A stretch of DNA of 64,000 nucleotides from Desulfuromonas thiophila (GTDB lineage: Bacteria > Desulfobacterota > Desulfuromonadia > Desulfuromonadales > Desulfuromonadaceae), in NCBI RefSeq assembly GCF_900101955.1, contig NZ_FNAQ01000003.1, positions 231,392 to 295,391 on the forward strand, given 5' to 3'. Every line of letters starts with the position of its first letter. Within the stretch, counting starts at the first letter, position 1. The notes beneath the pieces are model-generated. The model was not told the DNA's origin. It did no database searches and saw only the letters and a list, made by a program, of their open reading frames with translations. A program made the translations under genes and the position numbers. Positions 1 to 11,599 of this stretch are shown piece by piece.

Positions 1-1
1 T

Positions 2-2023
2 ATCGACCGCAAGCCGGGCCAGAACGACATTGATCCTTATATTGAGGGCAATGCCGTGGCCGTCTGTCCGGTCGGCGCCATGATTTCCAAGCCGTTCAAG
101 CACAGTTCCCGCAGCTGGACCCTGGAGAAGGTGCCCTCGCTGAGCTTTTCCGGTGGGAGTCTGGAACAGGTTGATCTGAACGTGAAAAATAACCGCCTCT
201 ACCGGATTACCTCGCAGGACGAGGTGACCCGTAACGACGGTCTGCTCAGTTTTGATGCGAGTTTCGCTTACGGCTTTGTCCACGCGCCCGAGCGCCTGAG
301 CCATCCGTTGGTGGCCGGTGTCCAGAGCGATTGGGACACCGCCCTGCGTCACATTGCTGCCAAGGCGCGGGAGCTGGGTGGCGCGGCGGTAGCCGGTTTG
401 GCCTCGGCCCGGCTGACGCTGGAAGAAAACTACTTGTTCCAGAAGCTGTTTCGGGTTGCCTTCAAGAGTAATAACATCGATTCGGCAGCTCGTTTTGGTC
501 AGCAGGCGGTGTACCGCACCTTGGCGGCCAATTTGGGGCTGCAGGGCGGCAGTGCGCCAATCGAGAGCATTGCCACGGCTGATGCCATTGTGGTGTTCGG
601 TTCGGATATCAGTGCCGAGCAGCCCATGGTGAATGCGCAGATCCAGAAAGCCTGTCGTCGCAATGATGCTTATCTGGTTGTGGCCAACATGCGACGGGTG
701 CGCATTGCGGGCCATTCCCATGTGTTTCTCAATTACCGCCCGGGGAGCGAAAATGCCTTGCTGGCGGCGCTGTGTCGTCTGTTGTTCGATCGTGGCCAGG
801 CCGACAATGCCTGGATCAAGCAGCAGGTGCAGAATGCCGGTGATATCAAAAAGCTGCTGGCCAAGGTGGATGTCGCCGCGGCGGCCGGTCAGGCAGGCGT
901 TGAGCTTGAACTGCTGGTCGAAGTGGCTGACAAGCTGGCGGCGGCTGGCCGTGTCGCTCTGATCTTTGGACGCGATATCAGCCAGAGTGGCCGGGCTGCC
1001 GAGCTGACCGCCGGATTGGCGGATCTGGCCATTCTCAGCGGCGCGCTGCAGGGGGCAGGCGTGTTCCCGGTGGATGAGCGGCCCAACAGTCAGGGTTTGC
1101 TGGATGCCGGGGTGTGCCCGGAACAGTTGCCTGGCTATCAGGACTACGGCACCAACGCTGCCCGGTTTGCCAAGGCCTGGCAGGTGCAGGCCCTGCCGGA
1201 AGGCGGCCTGAATGCGATCCAGATGCTGGAAGCCATCGAGGCCGGAAAAATCCGCATGTTGTATTTGGCAGCGGTCAATCCGCTGGTGACCTTCCCGGAT
1301 AGCGCGCGCTGGAAGAAGGCTCTGAAGCAGCTCGATCTGCTGGTGGTGCAGGACATTCTGGCATCGGAACTGACCGAAATGGCCCAGGTGGTATTGCCGG
1401 CCTGTTCCTTTGCGGAAAAGAGTGGCAGCTTTGTCGCTTGCGATCAGTCGGTTGGGCTGCTGCAGCCGGCCCTGGCGCCTCTGGCTCAAAGCCGGTCGGA
1501 CAAGCAGATTTTTGCCCAGCTGTTTGCTGTCTTGACCAGCCGGCCGCATACGCAGGACGATCAGCAGATCCTGGCTGAAATGGCCAGTCTGACGGATCTG
1601 TTTGAGCGGGTTGGCGTTGAAGGCGCGCGTTACCGGATACCTGCGGTCAAGAAAGGCTGGCAGGCAGGCAAGCTGCAATTCGCTGCGATTGGCGCGGCTG
1701 TTCCATCGCAGGGGCTCTGTCTGCTGACAGGCAAGATGCACGCCCATACCGGTGTGACCTCGACCTATGCTGCGGGGGCCTGTGAAATCGCACCTGCTGG
1801 CTACATTGAGATCAGCTGTGCGGATGCCGCTGCGGCTGGTATAGCCGAGGGAGACAAGATCAGTGTTGCCGCCGGTGACAAGAAGATTGAGGGCCCGGCG
1901 CGGTTGAGCAGCTATGTGCCGGCTGGGCTGCTGTTTGCGCCCTACCATTTCGCGCAACTCAATGCCCAGAGCCTGCTGCCGCTCAGTGATAACCTGGTAG
2001 CGGTTACCCTGGCCAAAGCCTGA
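2..2023 (+). CDS. nuoG: NADH-quinone oxidoreductase subunit G-like protein, 5' end cut by window edge
   Basis: The reading frame is open from base 2, so the gene begins outside the window; 673 codons are visible. The first visible stretch (DRKPGQNDIDPYIEGNAV, then CPVGAM) matches the end of the N-terminal iron-sulfur region of NuoG, with the last cysteine of a cluster in CPVGA. The rest resembles the molybdopterin-oxidoreductase-type body of NuoG, which in Complex I carries no active molybdenum centre. It would pass electrons from the NADH module (NuoE/F) towards quinone. A very strong terminator follows at once and nuoH does not, so the gene ends its operon. That suggests a NuoEFG-type input module or a rearranged nuo cluster. 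A related molybdopterin oxidoreductase cannot be excluded without the missing N-terminus. Confidence 0.8.
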   Translation: MDRKPGQNDIDPYIEGNAVAVCPVGAMISKPFKHSSRSWTLEKVPSLSFSGGSLEQVDLNVKNNRLYRITSQDEVTRNDGLLSFDASFAYGFVHAPERLSHPLVAGVQSDWDTALRHIAAKARELGGAAVAGLASARLTLEENYLFQKLFRVAFKSNNIDSAARFGQQAVYRTLAANLGLQGGSAPIESIATADAIVVFGSDISAEQPMVNAQIQKACRRNDAYLVVANMRRVRIAGHSHVFLNYRPGSENALLAALCRLLFDRGQADNAWIKQQVQNAGDIKKLLAKVDVAAAAGQAGVELELLVEVADKLAAAGRVALIFGRDISQSGRAAELTAGLADLAILSGALQGAGVFPVDERPNSQGLLDAGVCPEQLPGYQDYGTNAARFAKAWQVQALPEGGLNAIQMLEAIEAGKIRMLYLAAVNPLVTFPDSARWKKALKQLDLLVVQDILASELTEMAQVVLPACSFAEKSGSFVACDQSVGLLQPALAPLAQSRSDKQIFAQLFAVLTSRPHTQDDQQILAEMASLTDLFERVGVEGARYRIPAVKKGWQAGKLQFAAIGAAVPSQGLCLLTGKMHAHTGVTSTYAAGACEIAPAGYIEISCADAAAAGIAEGDKISVAAGDKKIEGPARLSSYVPAGLLFAPYHFAQLNAQSLLPLSDNLVAVTLAKA

Positions 2024-2077
2024 TGATGTAACCCGAAAACCGATGGCGGCGACAGGTTGGCTGCTATCGGATTCTTG

Positions 2078-2127
2078 AAAACAAAAAAGTCCGGTCTCTG
2101 GCGCAGAGACCGGACTTTTTTGTTTTC
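2078..2127. terminator. Very long bidirectional intrinsic terminator
   Basis: An almost perfect inverted repeat: an A-rich arm plus GTCCGGTCTCTG, a 2-4 nt loop, then CAGAGACCGGAC plus a T-rich arm. The GC stem has about 12 pairs and A/T pairing extends it to over 20. The T tract on each strand lets it stop nuoG (plus) and the CoA-binding gene (minus). Confidence 0.93.
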
Positions 2128-2180
2128 GAAGGGAACAGGGCCAGGGTGATTGAAGATTTGCCCTGATGCGGCTGTTGCTC

Positions 2181-2588
2181 TTAATGGGCCTCATGGTAGC
2201 GCAAAACCACCAGCAGGCAGCTGCCATCAGCGATGACATTAATGCCGTTGGCTTCGCAAAAGGCTATCGCTTGCGGACTTTCGGCGCCCGGCTGCATCCA
2301 GATATTACGGATGCCCCTGGCCAGGGCCTGCTCGACCAGTTGCTCGGTGATTTTGGGTGGCGTGATCACCGACAGGCTCGTTGCCTCGTCAGGCAAGGCC
2401 AGGACCGAATCGACGCAGGGAACCCCCTCGATGGTGGTGGCGCGGGGGTTGATGGGGACAGCCTTTAGCTGGTTCTGCAGGTAGCAGCGCAGCACCTTGT
2501 TGCCGTATTTGTCGCGGTTGGTCGAAGCGCCGGCCACACCGAACGCCTTGGCGGCGAGAAACTGGTCAATACGCTGTTGCATATCCAT
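2181..2588 (-). CDS. CoA-binding domain protein (YccU-like)
   Basis: A 135-residue single-domain protein with a Rossmann-type CoA-binding fold of the YccU family. The N-terminal FGVAGASTNRDKYGNK is the nucleotide-binding loop region, and NIWMQPGAES followed by a Cys-Glu pair is the family signature near the C-terminus. The length is typical. The start is supported by AAGGAGG seven bases upstream. The molecular role of these small proteins is not established. It converges on nuoG across the shared terminator and lies just downstream of rnhA on the same strand. Confidence 0.82.
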   Translation of the reverse strand: MDMQQRIDQFLAAKAFGVAGASTNRDKYGNKVLRCYLQNQLKAVPINPRATTIEGVPCVDSVLALPDEATSLSVITPPKITEQLVEQALARGIRNIWMQPGAESPQAIAFCEANGINVIADGSCLLVVLRYHEAH

Positions 2589-2602
2589 GACAACCTCCTT
2601 GG

Positions 2603-3112
2603 TTAAAAGATGCCATCCTCATCGCTGATGCGGGGGGCCTGCTGGACGATCGCCTGGCGGGCGAGGGCATCGCAGCGTTCGTTTTCCGGATGGCCGGAAT
2701 GACCCCTGACCCAATGCCAGCTGATCTGGTGGGTACGGGCCAGAGCGTCGAGTTGTTGCCACAGGTCGCGGTTGAGAACCTCTTTTTTTTGCGCTGTTTT
2801 CCAGCCACGCTGGCGCCACCCGGCCAGCCATTCGGTCATGCCGCGACAGAGGTATTGTGAATCGGTGGTCAGGCGTACCTGGCAGGGCTTTTTCAGAGCC
2901 TGCAGGCCGGCAATGGCACCGCGCAGTTCCATGCGATTGTTGGTGGTATGAGGAGCATAACCACTGAGTTCCAGGCAGTGGTCGCCCCAGCGCAGCAGGG
3001 TGCCGAAACCTCCCGGCCCTGGGTTGCCGCTGCAGGCGCCGTCGCTGAAGATTTCAACGCAGGGGCGCGGGTCTGGCGCAATTTTGGCCGTACTGCTGTC
3101 ATCCTGCGGCAT
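2603..3112 (-). CDS. rnhA: Ribonuclease HI
   Basis: A 169-residue RNase H that cleaves the RNA strand of RNA-DNA hybrids. Visible motifs are [14 protein letters not shown] (first catalytic Asp), [12 protein letters not shown] (catalytic Glu), [10 protein letters not shown] (second Asp) and [15 protein letters not shown] (final His/Asp). The open frame extends upstream to 3289, but that part overlaps a tRNA gene and a terminator. The start at 3112 is chosen because AGGGAG lies six bases before its ATG. It is separated from the tRNA operon upstream by a hairpin terminator and from the CoA-binding gene by 14 bases, so those two are probably co-transcribed. Confidence 0.93.
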   Translation of the reverse strand: MPQDDSSTAKIAPDPRPCVEIFSDGACSGNPGPGGFGTLLRWGDHCLELSGYAPHTTNNRMELRGAIAGLQALKKPCQVRLTTDSQYLCRGMTEWLAGWRQRGWKTAQKKEVLNRDLWQQLDALARTHQISWHWVRGHSGHPENERCDALARQAIVQQAPRISDEDGIF

Positions 3113-3174
3113 GGATGCTCCCTGGGGGTAAACGGCGGCGGAAACACTTTGCATTTGAAGACTGAAAACGAAAA

Positions 3175-3203
3175 ACCCTGTTCCGCCGGAACAGGGTTTT
3201 TTG
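3175..3203 (-). terminator. Intrinsic terminator of the tRNA operon
   Basis: CCCTGTTCC and GGAACAGGG form a 9-bp stem with a 3-nt loop. A and T tracts flank it so that either strand gives a U run. It lies just downstream of tRNA-Glu and upstream of the rnhA start. Confidence 0.88.
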
Positions 3204-3209
3204 ATCAAC

Positions 3210-3287
3210 TGGCGTCCCCAGGGGGATTCGAACCCCCGTCGCCGCCGTGAAAGGGCGGTGTCCTGGGCCGGGCTAGACGATAGGGAC
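3210..3287 (-). tRNA. tRNA-Glu (anticodon TTC)
   Basis: On the minus strand the gene runs GTCCCTA ... TGGGGAC-G-CCA, with a complete 7-bp acceptor stem (one G-T pair) and encoded CCA. The anticodon stem CCGCC/GGCGG encloses loop CTTTCAC, giving anticodon TTC at 3251-3249. The T arm is GGGGG-TTCGAAT-CCCCC. Length is 78 nt. It is the second gene of a two-tRNA transcript. Confidence 0.97.
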
Positions 3288-3305
3288 ACGCGTTATGGTT
3301 GAAAA

Positions 3306-3381
3306 TGGTGAGCCGGGGGGGGATCGAACCCACGACCATCTGATTAAAAGTCAGATGCTCTACCGACTGAGCTACCGGCTC
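3306..3381 (-). tRNA. tRNA-Lys (anticodon TTT)
   Basis: On the minus strand the acceptor stem is GAGCCGG/CCGGCTC with A-CCA encoded. The anticodon stem TCTGA/TCAGA encloses loop CTTTTAA, giving anticodon TTT. Length is 76 nt. The T stem reads GTGGG against CCCCC, so one pair (position 50 T with 64 C) is mismatched. It lies 12 bases downstream of a near-consensus promoter and 18 bases upstream of tRNA-Glu. Confidence 0.96.
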
Positions 3382-3393
3382 ACAACGAGGAGT

Positions 3394-3422
3394 GTTATAC
3401 GCGATGCCCTGGGCGAAGTCAA
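3394..3422 (-). promoter_or_regulatory. Sigma-70 promoter of the tRNA operon
   Basis: The minus strand reads TTGACT, a 17-base spacer, then TATAAC, with a GC-rich discriminator (cgcgt precedes the -10). The -10 ends 12 bases before the tRNA-Lys 5' end. Both hexamers match consensus at 5 of 6 positions. Confidence 0.85.
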
Positions 3423-3459
3423 CACTTTTCCCGGCTTTTTTTGGCCTGTTTCTGCCGGA

Positions 3460-4887
<1,428 letters not shown>

Positions 4888-6180
4888 TCAGGGTTTGGCA
4901 GTGTCGCCCAGTGCCTGGCGGGTCAGTTCCGTGCCGCTGAGATTCTGGCTGCTGCCATCGGCCAGGCAGAGCAGGTTGATCTGGTGTCCGTCATCGGCCA
5001 TGTGGGCCAGATAGCGGTACTGCCGCCGCAGGCTGTTATCACAGGGCGGTGCCTGTTCGGTCAGCAGGGTGCAGGCGCTGTAGCCCTGGCCACGCAGCTG
5101 ACGGGCCAGGCGCTGCATGGCGCTGTCCTGACACGGGGGGGCGCAAAGCAGCACATCGGTCAGAGGTTGCGCCTGCTGGCCCAGAATGTCGGGCATGGCG
5201 AACAGCAGATGAAGCAGATTGAAGGCGAAGCCGGTAGCTGCGGCCGCCCGGCCGTAACGCTCGGTCAGGTGATCATAGCGTCCGCCAAGGCAGACGGCCT
5301 GGCCAAAGCCGGTCAGAAAACCCTGGAAGGTCACGCCGGTGTAGTAATCCAGGCCCCGCAACTCTCCCAGATCCAGGGTGATGTGCTGATCCACCTGATA
5401 AAGCTCGAGCATGTGCAGTACCTGGTGCAGATCGTCAAGAGCCTGTTTCGAACGCTCGTTGGTTACGACTGCGCTGGCCTGATCGAGCACCTCGCGGCCG
5501 CCGAACAGGCGCGGTAGCGCCATCAGTTCTTCGCACTGGCCGTCAGACAGCGGTAGTTGCTGCAGCAGTTGGCGCAGGCTGGAGCTGTCCTTGTGCAACA
5601 GGGCCTGCTCAATGGCACGTACCTGGGGCAGGGCCAGGTCGAGGCCCTCAAGGACGCCACGATAGAACTCCACCTGGCCAATGTCGATGGTGAATTCGGG
5701 TGCCTGCAGCCGGTCGAGACATTCCAGCGCCATGGTAATCATTTCGGCATCGGCACGTGGGCTCGGATCGCCGATCAGCTCCACGCCTGACTGAAAGATT
5801 TCACGGTCCTTGCCGGCCTGTTCTTCGGTATGACGTAACACGCGACAGGAATAGCTCAGTCGCTGGGGCAGCTCGGCCTGTGTCATGCGGGTGGCGAAGA
5901 TGCGGGCGATCTGCGGCGTGACATCGGGCGCGAAGGCCAGCAGTTGGCCGCTCTGGCGATCATCGAAGCGCAGGGTGCGATCCCGCAGATCATTGCCCAG
6001 GCCACGTTCAAGGACTGACAGGAATTCCAGTGATGGCGGGATAACCGGTTGGAAACCCCAAAGTCGGAAGACCTGTTGCAGGGTCTGGCGCAGGGATTCG
6101 ATCTTGACAGCATTGGTGGGCAGGAAATCCTTGACGCCCTTGGGGATCATCGGTTCGTGGGAGGGTTCGTAGAGATTCAT
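4888..6180 (-). CDS. hisZ: ATP phosphoribosyltransferase regulatory subunit (HisZ)
   Basis: A 430-residue protein with the catalytic core of histidyl-tRNA synthetase (IPKGVKDFLP, FAPDVTPQIARIFATR, YSCRVLRHTEEQ, and GGRYDHLTERYG for histidine binding) but without the usual HisRS anticodon-binding end. That pattern is HisZ, the paralogue needed by short-form HisG in the first step of histidine synthesis. An in-frame ATG at 6150 is an alternative start; neither has a clear ribosome site. It lies between serA (44 bases upstream) and purA. The partner hisG is not in the window. Confidence 0.88.
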   Translation of the reverse strand: MNLYEPSHEPMIPKGVKDFLPTNAVKIESLRQTLQQVFRLWGFQPVIPPSLEFLSVLERGLGNDLRDRTLRFDDRQSGQLLAFAPDVTPQIARIFATRMTQAELPQRLSYSCRVLRHTEEQAGKDREIFQSGVELIGDPSPRADAEMITMALECLDRLQAPEFTIDIGQVEFYRGVLEGLDLALPQVRAIEQALLHKDSSSLRQLLQQLPLSDGQCEELMALPRLFGGREVLDQASAVVTNERSKQALDDLHQVLHMLELYQVDQHITLDLGELRGLDYYTGVTFQGFLTGFGQAVCLGGRYDHLTERYGRAAAATGFAFNLLHLLFAMPDILGQQAQPLTDVLLCAPPCQDSAMQRLARQLRGQGYSACTLLTEQAPPCDNSLRRQYRYLAHMADDGHQINLLCLADGSSQNLSGTELTRQALGDTAKP

Positions 6181-6224
6181 GAATGGTTTCGTCCGTACGC
6201 TCGCCGCTGACAGGGCGGCAGGAA

Positions 6225-7811
6225 TCAGGGCAGATAAACCTGAAGGGCTGACAGGATGCGGTCGTCAGCCCGCAGTTGGCGCATGACCGCTTCGGGCACC
6301 GCCTGATCGACGGTCAGCAGCGAAACAGCCTTGCCGCCAGACTTGCGGCGGGACAGGTTCATCATGGCAACATTGATGTCGGCTTGCGCCAGGGCAGTGC
6401 CCAGCAGGGCGAGCACGCCCGGCCGATCTTCATTCTTGATGACGAGCAGGTGACCAACGGGCAGACCTTCCACCTCGTATTCATCGATACCGACGATACG
6501 GCATTCGTCACCACCGAACAGGGCTCCGCTGACCGATTGGCTGCCCTCGTCGCCGCAAACGGTCAACCGTATCATATTGGAGAAGCCCTGGGCAATGTTT
6601 GTCCGTGTTTCGGTGACACTGATGCCCCGCTCGCGCACAATGTGGGGTGCATTGACGTAGTTGATACGTGACCCGATAATGGGGGTCAGCAGGCCCTTGA
6701 GCAGAGCGGTGGTCAATGGCTCGGTGGGATGTTGCACCAGACTGCCGGCGTATTCGATGCGGATGCTGGAAAACGGCTTGTGCAGCATCTGGGCAAGAAG
6801 GCTGCCGAGCCGTTCGGCCAGTTCCAGGTAGGGGCGCAGACTGTCCAGCAGATCGGCGTTGACCGAGGGGACGTTGAGCGCGTTGCGGACAATCCCGCTG
6901 TACAGGTAGTCGATCACCTGCTGAGCAGCCTGGCGGGTGACATTGATCTGGGCTTCGGCGGTGGCGGCGCGCAGATGGGGGGTGCAGATGACATTGTCAA
7001 GCTGCAGCAGCGGATTGTCGATCGCTGGCGGTTCGACGGCAAAGGTATCGAGGGCCGCGCCGGCCAGGGTGCCATCCTGCAGCGCCTGCAGCAGGGCCTC
7101 TTCATCGATCAGGCCGCCGAGAGCACAGTTGACCAGATAGCAGCCCTTTTTCAACCGCGCGAAGGTGCGGGCGTTGAGCAGGTGTTCGGTTTCCAGGTTC
7201 AGTGGCACATGCAGGGACAGAAAATCAGCCGTGGCCAGCAGGGTATCAAGGGAAACCTTGCGTGCTCCCAGACGTTTGATGACCTCTTCGGACAGATAAG
7301 GATCGTAGAGGTTGACATCCATGTGCAGGCCGTGGGCGTACTCGATAACCCGCCGGGCAATCTTGCCGCCGCCAATCAGACCCAGGGTTTTGCCGTAGAT
7401 ATCGGTGCCGGTGAAGGGCGCTGATTGCCAGCGGCCCTGTTTCACGGCCAAGCTGGCCTGGGGGATGCGGCGTGCCAGGGACAGCATCATGGCAATGGCG
7501 TGCTCAGCCATGGTGGTGGTGCTGCCCGTCGGGGTGTTGGTGACCACAATGCCCTGCCGGTTGGCCGCTGCCAGGTCGATGTTTTCCACGCCAATGCCGG
7601 CCCGGGCAATGATCTTCAGGCGCGGTGCCGCCGCCATCAGTTCCGCTGTTACAGCCGTGCCACCGCGGACCAGCAGGGCGTCGGTGGTGGCGATGCGTTC
7701 CAGCAGCTGCTCCGGCCGGATGCCGGGCTGGTAGTCGAGTTGCAGGCCGGCGGTGTCGCGCAGCAACTGGAGTCCCTCGGCTGAGAAGGTGTCACAGACC
7801 AGAACATTCAA
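6225..7811 (-). CDS. serA: D-3-phosphoglycerate dehydrogenase
   Basis: A 528-residue long-form SerA, catalysing the first committed step of serine synthesis. The N-terminal substrate domain is followed by an NAD-binding motif (GLIGGGKIARRV), the catalytic His region (CTPHLRAATAEAQ), an intervening domain at about residues 320-450, and a C-terminal ACT domain (KNEDRPGVLALLGTALAQ) that normally senses serine. It heads the serA-hisZ-purA run. Its own promoter and an overlapping inverted repeat lie about 55-105 bases upstream, which suggests local control. Confidence 0.96.
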   Translation of the reverse strand: MNVLVCDTFSAEGLQLLRDTAGLQLDYQPGIRPEQLLERIATTDALLVRGGTAVTAELMAAAPRLKIIARAGIGVENIDLAAANRQGIVVTNTPTGSTTTMAEHAIAMMLSLARRIPQASLAVKQGRWQSAPFTGTDIYGKTLGLIGGGKIARRVIEYAHGLHMDVNLYDPYLSEEVIKRLGARKVSLDTLLATADFLSLHVPLNLETEHLLNARTFARLKKGCYLVNCALGGLIDEEALLQALQDGTLAGAALDTFAVEPPAIDNPLLQLDNVICTPHLRAATAEAQINVTRQAAQQVIDYLYSGIVRNALNVPSVNADLLDSLRPYLELAERLGSLLAQMLHKPFSSIRIEYAGSLVQHPTEPLTTALLKGLLTPIIGSRINYVNAPHIVRERGISVTETRTNIAQGFSNMIRLTVCGDEGSQSVSGALFGGDECRIVGIDEYEVEGLPVGHLLVIKNEDRPGVLALLGTALAQADINVAMMNLSRRKSGGKAVSLLTVDQAVPEAVMRQLRADDRILSALQVYLP

Positions 7812-7864
7812 GGGGTAGATTCCTGTGCCGGAACGGCAAAAAAAGAGCGGGACAAAAGCAGGAC

Positions 7865-7889
7865 GTTTCAGGTGGCAACCGCCTGAAAC
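7865..7889. promoter_or_regulatory. Inverted repeat overlapping the serA promoter start region
   Basis: GTTTCAGG and CCTGAAAC form an 11-bp interrupted palindrome (including one G-T pair) with a 3-base centre. It overlaps the downstream half of the predicted -10 and the expected start of serA transcription. It could be an operator or a hairpin at the 5' end of the mRNA. Confidence 0.6.
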
Positions 7890-7915
7890 CTAGCAACAGG
7901 GGGGGGGACTGTCAA
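7887..7915 (-). promoter_or_regulatory. Sigma-70 promoter for serA
   Basis: The minus strand reads TTGACA, a 17-base spacer containing a run of C, then TAGGTT. The -10 lies about 76 bases before the serA start codon. The -35 is a perfect match and the -10 is moderate. Confidence 0.65.
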
Positions 7916-7973
7916 GGAGTAATACAGCCCGGTTGGCCTGGGACGCAGGCTATGCTGCGGCCAATCCCGGAAT

Positions 7974-8006
7974 ATAAAAAAGCCCTGCCGAATGGGCAGG
8001 GCTTTT
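7974..8006 (-). terminator. Terminator of the cold-shock gene
   Basis: On the minus strand AAGCCCTGCC pairs with GGCAGGGCTT around a 4-5 base loop and is followed by a run of six T. It begins 24 bases after the cold-shock stop codon. Confidence 0.92.
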
Positions 8007-8029
8007 GAAGTTTCTACGCGAATTTGAGA

Positions 8030-8230
8030 TTACAGTTTGTGGACGTTAGCCGCCTGGGGGCCTTTCTGGCCATCAGTGATTTCAAACTCTACGCGGTCGC
8101 CCTCTGCCAGGGACTTGAAGCCGTCGCCCTGAATGGCAGAGAAGTGAACGAATACATCGGGGCCGCCGTCTTGCTCAATGAAACCAAAACCTTTTGCGTC
8201 ATTGAACCATTTTACCGAACCTTGTGCCAT
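8030..8230 (-). CDS. Cold-shock domain protein, CspA family
   Basis: A 66-residue single OB-fold RNA-chaperone-type protein. It starts [11 protein letters not shown] and carries RNP1 (KGFGFI) and RNP2 (VFVHF). The start at 8230 has AAGGAG nine bases upstream; a TTG three codons earlier is less likely. It is monocistronic, ending in its own terminator, with about 190 bases to ftsK upstream. The symbol is left blank because paralogues of this family cannot be told apart here. Confidence 0.95.
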   Translation of the reverse strand: MAQGSVKWFNDAKGFGFIEQDGGPDVFVHFSAIQGDGFKSLAEGDRVEFEITDGQKGPQAANVHKL

Positions 8231-8423
8231 TGTTTCCAACTCCTTTTAATGCCGACCTTGTCGGTCTGTAGCTGTGCTTTCAGCCGGTTTTCCGCGGAAC
8301 TTCATGTACCTTGGGATAAAGGAAAAGCCGTACTAAACTGAAAGCATGGGGCACGCTATCATGGCTGCTGCAGCCACCGCAAGTAAAAACGAGGGGACGG
8401 GAAAAATAAAAACCGACGCCACC

Positions 8424-10727
<2,304 letters not shown>

Positions 10728-10813
10728 GGGTGTTGTGACGAGCTCTTTTCAGGCAAGAAGGGTAGCGGGAATTTCCCCGGCGGTGGTTTATGTCGCCAGG
10801 TGCGAACTGGTTA

Positions 10814-11599
10814 TCATAACACAAACAGCAGGCTGGCGACAGCCCAGCAGTACAGCGCAAAAAAGATCAACCGTCGCCGCTGCAGGATGCCCAGCAACAG
10901 GTGGATGGCCAGCAGGCCCGAGAAAAAAGCCGTTGCGCCGCCTGCCAGATAAATAAACAGTTCCTCACTGTTGAGCTGTTCAAAATGGCGCAAAGACAGT
11001 AGTGCCGCGCCGGCTATGGCCGGCAACGACAGCAGAAAGGAAAAACGGGCGGCGCTTTGGGGGGCGACGCCCCGAAACAGCAGCATGGCAATGGTTGAGC
11101 CGGAGCGGGAAATCCCCGGCGCGACGGCAAGGCCCTGTATCAGACCCGTCAGCAGGACATCGACAACACCGAGCTGGCCCAGTTCGCGATTGCCGGGACG
11201 CCAGCGTTCGGCAGCGAACAGCAAGGCGCCGGTAATCAGGAGCATCAAGCCGATCATGGGCAGCTGTTCGAACATGGCTTCGAATGTGGTACGAAAGCCC
11301 AGGCCGATAGCTGCTGTCGGCAGGGAGCCGAGCAGGATGAGTCCTAGCAGGCGACGATAGCCCGCTGCCGTGGCATCCCGGCGAAATGGGCAGCAAAGCA
11401 GTTGCCACAGGTCGGCCCAAAAATAAAGAACCACTGTTGCCAGGGTGCCAACATGGAGAATGACATCGAAAAGCAGGCCAGGCTGGCTGAAGCCGGGCAG
11501 AAGGTGCTGCACAATTGCCAGATGGCCGGACGATGAAATCGGCAGGAATTCGGTCAGGCCCTGAACCAGGCCCAGCAGTAAGGCATCATTGAGAGTCAA
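10814..11599 (-). CDS. uppP: Undecaprenyl-diphosphatase
   Basis: A 261-residue integral membrane phosphatase (BacA/UppP) that recycles undecaprenyl diphosphate for cell-wall synthesis. Visible signatures are GLVQGLTEFLPISSSGHL and PGISRSGSTIAMLLFRG, the two active-site motifs. I chose the TTG at 11599 because GAGGT stands five bases before it and the protein then begins MTLNDALLLGLVQG, as the family does. A longer frame from TTG 11617 is possible. The gene starts inside the last codons of RNase J, so the two are probably translationally coupled. Confidence 0.93.
   Translation of the reverse strand: MTLNDALLLGLVQGLTEFLPISSSGHLAIVQHLLPGFSQPGLLFDVILHVGTLATVVLYFWADLWQLLCCPFRRDATAAGYRRLLGLILLGSLPTAAIGLGFRTTFEAMFEQLPMIGLMLLITGALLFAAERWRPGNRELGQLGVVDVLLTGLIQGLAVAPGISRSGSTIAMLLFRGVAPQSAARFSFLLSLPAIAGAALLSLRHFEQLNSEELFIYLAGGATAFFSGLLAIHLLLGILQRRRLIFFALYCWAVASLLFVL

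Noticed and set aside
3113..3289. N-terminal extension of RNase HI to 3289
   Set aside because: It would run through tRNA-Glu and the tRNA terminator; the ATG at 3112 has a good ribosome site.
7920..7975. Possible riboswitch (GEMM-like gggacgcaggc) upstream of the serA/csp junction
   Set aside because: Only a short sequence match; the conserved GEMM core and tetraloop features are absent.
8240..8423. Promoter for the cold-shock gene
   Set aside because: Only poor hexamer pairs (TTTCAG with TTTATC) are visible, so no call was made.
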